A stretch of DNA of 9,909 nt from the NCBI GenBank assembly GCA_031267175.1, contig JAIRZP010000166.1, positions 1 to 9,909 on the forward strand, written 5' to 3'. Source of the DNA: Coriobacteriales bacterium (GTDB lineage Bacteria; Actinomycetota; Coriobacteriia; Coriobacteriales; UBA8131). The translations under genes were made by a program, and so were the position numbers. Shown here one piece after another: positions 1 to 5,352 of this stretch (the first letter of the stretch is position 1; the number at the start of each line of letters is the position of its first letter). The notes under the pieces were generated by a model. It did no database searches and was not told the DNA's origin. It saw nothing but the letters and a program-made list of their open reading frames with translations.

Positions 1-99
1 CTCTGCGAGATGGTCAGGCGTGCGGTCTGGGAGGGCCTTGCGCTCGATGAGATGATACCCCTGCTCATGATGCGTCCGGCAAGGCCGGAGTTCTACTGA
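1..99 (+). CDS. C-terminal end of an unrecognised protein (partial)
   Basis: An open frame enters from the left edge and ends at TGA 97-99, giving 32 visible residues. The tail is mildly amphipathic, with two Arg-rich turns and a hydrophobic Met/Leu stretch, and it ends Pro-Glu-Phe-Tyr. The codons are G+C rich like those of rpe, so it reads as a native gene. I do not recognise the family; it does not resemble the usual ends of RsmB or Fmt, which often lie upstream of rpe. It stops 48 bases before rpe on the same strand, so the two may share a transcript. Confidence 0.55.
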   Translation, partial: LCEMVRRAVWEGLALDEMIPLLMMRPARPEFY

Positions 100-135
100 G
101 GCACCGCCGCCGTATACCCTGGTTCTCGCTCGACA

Positions 136-142
136 AAAGGAG
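136..142 (+). promoter_or_regulatory. Ribosome binding site of rpe
   Basis: AAAGGAG lies five bases before the ATG at 148. It supports that start codon and matches the strong Shine-Dalgarno sites of other genes in the window. Confidence 0.8.
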
Positions 143-147
143 TTTCC

Positions 148-891
148 ATGACAACGCACGTACAGATCGCCCCCTCACTGCTCAGCGCCGATTTCCTCAA
201 CCTGGAGCGTCACGTGCGTCTGCTCACCGAAAGCGCGGAGCCGCCGGAGTGGCTGCATATCGACGTCATGGACGGCCATTTTGTTCCCAATCTTACGATA
301 GGGCCCCCGTTTGTGCGCGCCCTCAAGCGAATCACAACGGTGCCGCTGGATGTCCATCTCATGATTGACAATCCCAGTGAGCAGCTGGACTGGTACCTGG
401 ACGCCGGTGCTGACCTTCTCACCTTGCATCTTGAGGCAGCAAGGCCGGGAGCGAGGGGCACTCAGAAGGGGAGTTCTGCCACCATCAAGGAGTTGAGCCA
501 GGGGGAGGTCGAGTACACGCACACCCTGTTGGCGCGCATACATGCCGCGGGGGCTCGGGCGGGACTTTCCCTCAATCCCGAGACGCCCACGGGGCTGCTT
601 CTGCCCTTCTATGAAAGCATGGATCTGGTGCTGCTGATGAGCGTACACCCGGGCTTTGGCGGCCAATCTTTCATTCCGGAGGCGTTGGTGCGTTTGACCG
701 AGGTGAGGGACGCTGCTCAGGCACTCGGCGCGAACCTGCTCATCGAGGTAGACGGCGGCATCGACGCGGACACCGCACAGCTCGCCGTAGAGGCGGGTGC
801 AAATGTGCTGGTTGCCGGCCAGGCCATCTACGGCCAAGCTGACCCGATAGCCGCCCTGCAAAAGATTCGTGCCGCAGTCCATCATCTGTGA
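148..891 (+). CDS. rpe: Ribulose-phosphate 3-epimerase
   Basis: Interconverts D-ribulose 5-phosphate and D-xylulose 5-phosphate in the cytosolic pentose phosphate pathway. The 247-residue product shows the TIM-barrel signatures in order: APSLLSADF near residue 8, the metal-binding HIDVMDGHFVPN with H37 and D39, DVHLM with H70, the phosphate-loop HPGFGG at 167-172, VDGGID with D202, and the closing VAGQAIYG near 222. All metal ligands expected for the family are present. The protein is longer than the usual 215-225 residues because of an insert of roughly 23 residues (about 98-121) after strand 4. The start at 148 is fixed by the AAAGGAG site and by the family's N-terminus. The following genes are AT-richer and look acquired, so rpe marks the left edge of the core chromosome. 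Confidence 0.96.
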   Translation: MTTHVQIAPSLLSADFLNLERHVRLLTESAEPPEWLHIDVMDGHFVPNLTIGPPFVRALKRITTVPLDVHLMIDNPSEQLDWYLDAGADLLTLHLEAARPGARGTQKGSSATIKELSQGEVEYTHTLLARIHAAGARAGLSLNPETPTGLLLPFYESMDLVLLMSVHPGFGGQSFIPEALVRLTEVRDAAQALGANLLIEVDGGIDADTAQLAVEAGANVLVAGQAIYGQADPIAALQKIRAAVHHL

Positions 892-985
892 GGGTAATTG
901 CATTCGGTCTGACCTGTAAGCCAAGATGAAGCAGCGCTGGCCCATAGTTACGAGACACGAACGATAAACATGAGAACTGGTGGCC

Positions 986-1012
986 TTGTGATATGATTCC
1001 AAGTGCTATAGG
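986..1012 (+). promoter_or_regulatory. Candidate promoter of the toxin-antitoxin pair
   Basis: TTGTGA (986-991) and an extended -10, TGC followed by TATAGG (1004-1012), are separated by 15 bases, which is short. A small palindrome, TTCTAGAA, follows at 1035-1042 just before the toxin ribosome binding site. It could be an operator, since such pairs usually repress themselves. The match is weak and rests on inspection only. The rest of the 892-1057 gap holds nothing else I can name, and no terminator for rpe is visible. Confidence 0.3.
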
Positions 1013-1057
1013 TTCTTGGCGAAATCGGCGCAGATTCTAGAAAAATGGAGTTGGTGA

Positions 1058-1348
1058 ATGGTTGAGCTGTCGCTTTACGGGATTAAGATTGTTGTGGAGT
1101 TTGCAGCCTCTGCATTTAAGCGTGGCTACACAGAGAACGATCTGATTTTAGTGATTTCAAAAAGAATTTATGATGAGACGCTGCAAGAAGATCCAAACAA
1201 AACCCTGGTTGTTGGTTTTGACAGTAAGGGCAATTTGACCGAACTGGTTTTCAATGTGTTGCCTAACCAACGTATAGTCATATTCCACGCGATGCCCTGT
1301 AGGAAGTTGTATGAGGAACGGATTGGTAAAAGGAGGAGTCATGGTTGA
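1058..1348 (+). CDS. BrnT/DUF4258-like toxin candidate
   Basis: A 96-residue protein preceded by GGAG at 1047-1050. Its layout is a short N-terminal strand, a helix with a Lys-Arg-Gly turn (about 20-36), two strands around LVVGFDSKGNLTELVF (50-65), then RIVIFHAMPCRKLY (72-85) and a basic tail. This alternation, with paired strands closed by an HAM-x-x-R-x-x-Y motif, resembles BrnT-like and related RelE-fold small toxins, which act as ribonucleases. The family assignment is inference from pattern. Its stop overlaps the next start by eight bases (1341-1348), and the toxin-first order is that of brnT-brnA and higB-higA. The gene is strikingly AT-rich for this genome, which suggests horizontal transfer. 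It could instead be a small protein of unrelated function. Confidence 0.6.
   Translation: MVELSLYGIKIVVEFAASAFKRGYTENDLILVISKRIYDETLQEDPNKTLVVGFDSKGNLTELVFNVLPNQRIVIFHAMPCRKLYEERIGKRRSHG
1331..1338 (+). promoter_or_regulatory. Ribosome binding site deciding the antitoxin start
   Basis: AGGAGGAG lies just upstream of ATG 1341. It makes that the real start rather than the in-frame ATG at 1311, which has no such site. The site sits inside the toxin gene, so antitoxin translation is probably coupled to the end of toxin translation. Confidence 0.75.
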
Positions 1349-1574
1349 ACTTACCGATGAGGAATACTTGGAGTTGTCAGACTCCTACGCAAAAGATGCA
1401 CCTGAGTTAAGTGGTAACCCAGGATTGCTCACGCGCTTAAGAGAGGCTCAGTTAGTGAACGATTTACTGGAGCCCGATTTTGCCAGGGCAGTTAATGCTA
1501 AGGCAGAAGCTTTGTCTGTTCCGCAGTCGGCTATCATCCAGGAGGCTTTGCGCAATCAGATGTCGGCGGCTTGA
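1341..1574 (+). CDS. Antitoxin candidate with ribbon-helix-helix-like C-terminus
   Basis: A 77-residue acidic protein encoded directly after, and overlapping, the toxin-like gene. The first 45 residues are rich in Asp, Glu and Leu, typical of a flexible toxin-binding region. Residues 47-75 read as a short strand, then a helix (AKAEALSVP), a turn and a second helix (QSAIIQEALRNQM). This is the pattern of MetJ/Arc/CopG ribbon-helix-helix proteins and of BrnA-like antitoxins, except that here the fold sits at the C-terminus. By analogy it would neutralise the upstream protein and repress the shared promoter. The pairing is strongly suggested by the 8-base overlap and matching small sizes, but neither partner was matched to a database. 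Confidence 0.6.
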   Translation: MVELTDEEYLELSDSYAKDAPELSGNPGLLTRLREAQLVNDLLEPDFARAVNAKAEALSVPQSAIIQEALRNQMSAA

Positions 1575-1668
1575 GTTTTCAGAGAGGGGCACGGGTTCGT
1601 TGCAATACTTGCCTTTCTCCAACGGGTTTGCATTCATATCCGGTAAATGCGGCGGAAAGGCGAAGTTA

Positions 1669-2172
1669 GTGGCAACGATATTGAGGCAAACCGAAAGGGA
1701 ATTTAAGGAAGAGGAAAACAAGATAGATCCCTTCCGGTTGTTCACTGATGTTTCCAGAGAGAAGAAGGGCATAAACCCCAAGCACCTGATCTTCGACTTG
1801 CGACAGCTAAATCCGAAGCAATATTGGGCGGCATATCATTTTCACCGATATGCGGAAGAATTGTTTATGATAATCTCCGGTTGCGCCACGTTGAGGACAC
1901 CTGCCGGACTGGAAACGGTCAGCAGTGGCGATTTAGTATTCTTCGAAATGGGCGAAACTGGTGCTCATCAACTGTACAACCATACGGATGAACCTTGCGT
2001 TTATCTGGATATAAGGACTTTCATTGGAGTTGATATATGTGAGTATCCGGATTCGGGTAAAATAAATATCATGCCAATGGATGAGATTTTCAGCAAAGAC
2101 GCTCGGGCAAACTATTTCGACGGAGAGGAAAATGTGCAGGAGAGATGGGAAGAATTAAAGCATGAAGGATGA
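1669..2172 (+). CDS. Cupin-domain protein (Cupin_2)
   Basis: A single-domain cupin of about 167 residues. Cupin motif 1 is complete: His57, His59 and Glu64 followed by Gly71. Motif 2 carries His100 in GAHQLYN. All four usual metal ligands are therefore present, implying a metal-dependent enzyme or a sugar/metabolite-binding barrel; the substrate cannot be told. The C-terminal half (ICEYPDSGKIN, then an acidic helix) resembles a widespread group of uncharacterised small cupins. The frame is open back to ATG 1480, but that start would lie inside the antitoxin gene and has no ribosome site. I choose GTG 1669 because GGAAAGG stands eight bases before it. TTG 1738 is the fallback, since clear similarity begins only near NPKHLIFDLR. 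The gene is AT-richer than the core genes and its end overlaps the PIN fragment by ATGA. Confidence 0.75.
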   Translation: MATILRQTEREFKEEENKIDPFRLFTDVSREKKGINPKHLIFDLRQLNPKQYWAAYHFHRYAEELFMIISGCATLRTPAGLETVSSGDLVFFEMGETGAHQLYNHTDEPCVYLDIRTFIGVDICEYPDSGKINIMPMDEIFSKDARANYFDGEENVQERWEELKHEG

Positions 2173-2211
2173 ATAGCGTCATCGACACCAATGTCATCAC
2201 AAAATTGATCA
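2169..2211 (+). pseudogene. Truncated 5' end of a PIN-domain (VapC-like) gene
   Basis: ATG 2169 overlaps the cupin stop as ATGA, a typical coupled arrangement. The first codons read MNSVIDTNVITKLI, closely matching the N-terminal strand of PIN-domain ribonucleases, where the Asp of V-I-D-T-N is the first catalytic metal ligand. After about 14 codons the similarity ends, exactly where the minus-strand phosphatase stop codon lies (2209-2211). Beyond it the frame merely reads through the antisense of that gene. The remaining PIN residues, including the other acidic ligands, are absent. I infer that an acquired segment was cut here. The short length leaves room for a chance match. Confidence 0.45.
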
Positions 2212-3030
2212 CTCCAGCGGGATGCTCCTGCGGTCGCCTGTGCGGGTTGGCACGGTTACGTGGGTGTAGCCGGCGGCGCGCATCGCTGCGTAGCCGAGGT
2301 CAAAATCGCGGCCTGTGTGCTCGGGTGCGTGGGCATCGGAAGAGATGGTGCAGGCAACGCCCGCCTGGCAAAACGCCTTCAGGAGCGCCGGTGCGGGGTA
2401 GAGTTCCTTGACCGGTTTGTGGAGGCCGGAGGTATTCACCTCAATCATCACGCCCGCCTTCGCAGCCGCCTCGGCCATGGCAGTATAGTATTCCCGGGTA
2501 TCAAACGTGGGCTTGTAACTGAGCTTCTTGGGCAGGTCCGGATGGGTCATGAGGTCAAAACCCACCTTACTCTGCAAAGCCTGCATCCATAGCTCAAAAT
2601 ACTCCCGCCAGACCGCTTCCTCACCGCGCTCATTCCAGCCCTCTGCATAGCCAGGATGGTCAAACTCCCATTGGTTTCCCTCGGCATCGGTGAGCATGTG
2701 CACGCTCCCGAGCAGGAGTTCAAATGGCCAGCGCTGCGTCCATCCGAGGATGTAGTCCTCGGCCCCGTAACGCCAGTCTACCTCAGTGCCGGTGATGATC
2801 TCAATATCGGGGTGCGCGCGGCGGGCCATTTCCAGGGCGGAGAAGTACTCGGCCATACGTTCCGGTTCCATGGCAAAAGTACCGTCATCTACCTCCGGCG
2901 GCAGGGGAAGGTGCTCGGTGAGCGCTACCATGGTCATGCCCTGACCGAGCGCTGCCTCCACCACCTCGTCCACGGTGCCGCGGCCGTGGCGCGAGAGAAA
3001 GGTGTGCGTATGTGAGTCTGTTCGTTCCAT
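2209..3030 (-). CDS. PHP-domain histidinol-phosphatase
   Basis: Likely hydrolyses histidinol phosphate to histidinol, the penultimate step of histidine synthesis. PHP proteins of this type also include other phosphoesterases, so the substrate is inferred. The 273-residue product shows the trinuclear metal-site motifs in order: HTH (H7, H9), TEH (H40), GTEVD (E83), GSVH (H111), THPD (H163) and SDAH (D232, H234). I chose ATG 3030 rather than the ATG at 3069, because the domain starts at once after it, GAGGGG stands close before it, and it lies ten bases after the stop of the desulfurase gene. The two genes probably form a minus-strand operon. No other his gene is nearby. The acquired block upstream of 2209 abuts its stop codon without damaging it. 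Confidence 0.88.
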   Translation of the reverse strand: MERTDSHTHTFLSRHGRGTVDEVVEAALGQGMTMVALTEHLPLPPEVDDGTFAMEPERMAEYFSALEMARRAHPDIEIITGTEVDWRYGAEDYILGWTQRWPFELLLGSVHMLTDAEGNQWEFDHPGYAEGWNERGEEAVWREYFELWMQALQSKVGFDLMTHPDLPKKLSYKPTFDTREYYTAMAEAAAKAGVMIEVNTSGLHKPVKELYPAPALLKAFCQAGVACTISSDAHAPEHTGRDFDLGYAAMRAAGYTHVTVPTRTGDRRSIPLE

Positions 3031-3040
3031 GTACCCCTCA

Positions 3041-4216
3041 TTATAGGAGAGAGAGCAGGGCCTCGCCAAATCGCGCGCAGTCCTCAGTCGTGGTGTCTCT
3101 CCCCAGGGAGACGCGCAGCGCTCCGTCGGCCTCGTCTTTTGCTATGCCCAATGAGGTAAGCACGTGGCTCGGCTCCAACGAGGCGGAACTACAGGCCGAC
3201 CCGCCGCTCACGGCAAAGCCGAGTTCGTCGAGCCTGAGCACCATGGTCTGGCTCTCGATGCCGCGCACCAGAAGGGGGAGGTAGCCGGGGAGATGGGAGG
3301 CGCAGTTGTCCGGCGGCAGCGGTACCGTAGGCCGGACGCGTTCGGAGTTCCGGGTAAGCTCAGCCAGGAGCCCGTCGCGCAGGAGGGCGAGCCGCTCACC
3401 CTCACCGGCGAGCAGTTCTGCCAGCTGGAGCTCTGCGGCGAGCGCAAAGCCTTGGGCACCGGGAACATCCTGCGTGCCACTGCGGAGCCCGCGTTCCTGT
3501 CCGCCGCCCAGTTGACGGGGGCGAAAGGGAACGCCGGGCTTCAGGTAGAACGCACCCACGCCACAGGGCCCGCCGAGTTTATGGGCGGAGAAGCAGGCGG
3601 CATCCACGTCGAGCGCTGCCAGAGAAAGCAAAACCTTGCCGAATGCCTGCACGCAGTCGCTCACCAACAGGGCACCGGCGCGGTGGGCAAGCGCGGCAAG
3701 CGCGGCGATGTCCTGCACCGTGCCCAACTCGTTTTGGGCCAGCATCGCCGTAACAAGCAGCGTGTCTGGCCGCAGAGCAGCCTCCAACGCCTCGGGGGTG
3801 ATATACCCTGCGCGATTGGGCCTGAGCAGTTCAACCTCAAAGCCGCTCCGTCTGAGGGAGAGCGCACTGTCCAGTACGGCATGGTGCTCAAAAGCAGCGC
3901 AGATGACGTGTGTGCGGGCACGGCGCGCGCCCTGCTTCTCCCGGGCACCCCGCGCAATGCCTTCTATCAGCGTACCAGCCGCCTCCGTGCCGCCAGAGCA
4001 GAAATACAGCTCCTGAGGGGCGCAGTCCAGCGTGGCCGCCAGGTCTTCACGCGCCTGCTCCAAAGCCTGTCGCGCCAGCCTGCCCTCACGATACAGCGTG
4101 GAGGCGTTGCCCAGTGTTGTCGTGTAGGCAGAGCAGAGCGCGCGTTGTATCTCCGGCAGCACCGGGGCCGTAGCGGCATAATCCAGATAGACGCGTCTGT
4201 TCATTGGTGTGCTCAT
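3041..4216 (-). CDS. Cysteine desulfurase, NifS/IscS family
   Basis: A pyridoxal-phosphate enzyme that takes sulfur from cysteine to an enzyme persulfide for Fe-S cluster assembly or tRNA thiolation. The 391-residue length is normal. Visible landmarks are YLDYAATAP near residue 10, SGGTEA at 74-79 (phosphate contact T77), EHH with H111, QNELGTVQ near 161, DCVQAFGK (D187, Q190), the cofactor lysine K213 in SAHKLGGP, RSGTQD near 246, and the catalytic loop SGGSACSS with C342. The last is a long group-I-type loop. Departures from consensus are SGGTEAAG for SGATEANN and QNE for NNE. GGAGG (complement of 4220-4224) favours ATG 4216; ATG 4204 is an alternative. No scaffold (iscU) or mnmA gene lies next to it, so its sulfur acceptor is unknown. 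Confidence 0.93.
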   Translation of the reverse strand: MSTPMNRRVYLDYAATAPVLPEIQRALCSAYTTTLGNASTLYREGRLARQALEQAREDLAATLDCAPQELYFCSGGTEAAGTLIEGIARGAREKQGARRARTHVICAAFEHHAVLDSALSLRRSGFEVELLRPNRAGYITPEALEAALRPDTLLVTAMLAQNELGTVQDIAALAALAHRAGALLVSDCVQAFGKVLLSLAALDVDAACFSAHKLGGPCGVGAFYLKPGVPFRPRQLGGGQERGLRSGTQDVPGAQGFALAAELQLAELLAGEGERLALLRDGLLAELTRNSERVRPTVPLPPDNCASHLPGYLPLLVRGIESQTMVLRLDELGFAVSGGSACSSASLEPSHVLTSLGIAKDEADGALRVSLGRDTTTEDCARFGEALLSLL

Positions 4217-4246
4217 CATCCTCCACACGAAAAAGCTGATTTGTAT

Positions 4247-4252
4247 ATTATA
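4247..4252 (-). promoter_or_regulatory. -10 element of the desulfurase-phosphatase operon
   Basis: On the minus strand the sequence reads a perfect TATAAT about 30 bases before ATG 4216, leaving a leader of roughly 25 bases with GGAGG near its end. No good -35 is seen at the usual distance. The same AT stretch reads TATTAT on the plus strand (4246-4251) and could serve the divergent kinase-priA operon as well. Confidence 0.5.
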
Positions 4253-4278
4253 GGTGAGGAACCTGTAGACCGATAGCC

Positions 4279-4284
4279 GAGGGG
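4279..4284 (+). promoter_or_regulatory. Ribosome binding site of the lipid kinase gene
   Basis: GAGGGG lies five bases before ATG 4290 and fixes that start. Confidence 0.75.
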
Positions 4285-4289
4285 CGACG

Positions 4290-5345
4290 ATGACACAACC
4301 GCAGTACCAAAAGATAACGCTGCTTGTCCATGCTGGGGCTGGTTCCGGCACGGGAGGCACGGTTGCCCCCCAGGTGGCCGAGGGGCTACGCGCCGGCTTT
4401 CCCGATGCTGAGATCGAGGTCGTCGAGACCAAGAGCAAACAGCATATCGAAGACATCGGCCGCAGCTCTACCGCCGAGGCAATCCTCTGCCTCACGGGTG
4501 ACGGAAGCATCCATGACCTTGCGCAGGGCCTGATGGCACGCCCCCGGAGCGAGCGACCGGTGGTGGGCATGATTCCGGCGGGGTCGGGCAACGACTACGC
4601 CCGCACACTCGGCATGCCGCTTGACCCGCTCAAAGCGGTGGAGGCTTTGCCCGGGTGCCGGCCCGTCAGAGCGGATGTTGGCCATGTCAACACGGGTGCC
4701 GATTCGGTCTACTTCCTCCAGACCCTGAGTTTTGGCGTGGACGCTGCCGTGGCCCTCAACACCGAGGACCTGCGGCGATCCACCCGCTCGCGCGGGCTCG
4801 GCCTCTACGCACGTGCGGCCATTGACGCCATCCTGCACGAGTTTGACGCGCATGAGGTTGCGGTACGTGCGCAGGACAGGAACGGCGGGGAAGAGAGGGA
4901 ATTCTCTCTCAAGGCCCTCATCCTCGCCGTGCAAAACGGCCCCACCTACGGGAGCGGGTTCAAGGTGGCACCGCGCGCAAACATCACCGACGGCATACTG
5001 GACGTGGCCCTTATCTCGGGCATCGGCAAGCCCACGGCGCTCTACTACCTCTCGCGGATACAGCGCGGCACGCACGAGCGGCTCAGGGGTGTCATGAGCT
5101 TCCGTACCTCCAGGTTGGAGCTTAAGTTTACCGAGCAGCTCCCTATCCAATGCGACGGAGAGCGCCTGCTTGGCCACGAGTTTGCCATTGCTGTGGTGCC
5201 TGACGCGATCGACGTGCTGGCAACGCCGGAAGCACCGGCCTGTGTCCAACAGGGTGTCAACGCGGATGCTAACATGGATGTCAGCACAGATGCCAACACG
5301 TATGCCAACGAGGATGTCAGCACAGATGCCGACACGGGCAAATAA
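4290..5345 (+). CDS. Diacylglycerol kinase family lipid kinase (DagK/YegS type)
   Basis: Predicted to phosphorylate diacylglycerol or a related membrane lipid using ATP, as a soluble protein acting at the membrane surface. The 351-residue product has the catalytic-domain signatures: VHAGAGSG near residue 13 in place of the usual N-P-x-S-G-x-G, TGDGSIHDLAQGL (69-81, the nucleotide loop, usually GGDGT), IPAGSGNDYARTLG (95-108), and QCDGER (287-292), whose acidic pair is the likely catalytic and metal site. Residues 205-245 form the expected beta-rich second domain. After about residue 312 comes an extra acidic tail of Asn-Ala-Asp and Val-Ser-Thr-Asp units, encoded by a 12-bp tandem repeat and foreign to the family. 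The gene ends seven bases before the priA start, suggesting one operon. Confidence 0.88.
   Translation: MTQPQYQKITLLVHAGAGSGTGGTVAPQVAEGLRAGFPDAEIEVVETKSKQHIEDIGRSSTAEAILCLTGDGSIHDLAQGLMARPRSERPVVGMIPAGSGNDYARTLGMPLDPLKAVEALPGCRPVRADVGHVNTGADSVYFLQTLSFGVDAAVALNTEDLRRSTRSRGLGLYARAAIDAILHEFDAHEVAVRAQDRNGGEEREFSLKALILAVQNGPTYGSGFKVAPRANITDGILDVALISGIGKPTALYYLSRIQRGTHERLRGVMSFRTSRLELKFTEQLPIQCDGERLLGHEFAIAVVPDAIDVLATPEAPACVQQGVNADANMDVSTDANTYANEDVSTDADTGK
5253..5336 (+). repeat. 12-bp tandem repeat in the 3' end of the lipid kinase gene
   Basis: Seven consecutive 12-base units start at 5253, 5265, 5277, 5289, 5301, 5313 and 5325. The units at 5277 and 5313 are identical (GATGTCAGCACA), and a 19-base direct repeat recurs at 5276-5294 and 5312-5330. 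The other units vary by a few bases around GATGCCAACACG; the first is the most diverged. Since 12 is a multiple of three, unit gain or loss would lengthen the acidic kinase tail by four residues without a frameshift. In the other frame the last six units each carry an ATG in frame with priA. Confidence 0.85.
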
Positions 5346-5352
5346 GCACACC

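Noticed and set aside
175..1002. Long minus-strand frame of 275 codons opposite rpe
   Set aside because: It is antisense to a certain rpe gene, shows no domain or ribosome site, and arises from G+C-rich codon bias.
3040..3045. TATAAT on the minus strand just before the phosphatase start
   Set aside because: It includes the desulfurase stop codon and would give an almost leaderless message, bypassing the GAGGGG site. Coincidence is more likely than a promoter.
3164..4276. 370-codon plus-strand frame opposite the desulfurase
   Set aside because: Antisense to a gene with all PLP-enzyme motifs; no domain of its own.
4217..4591. N-terminal extension of the cysteine desulfurase to an ATG at 4591
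   Set aside because: It runs antisense through the lipid kinase gene, lacks family similarity, and would bypass the GGAGG and TATAAT just before 4216.
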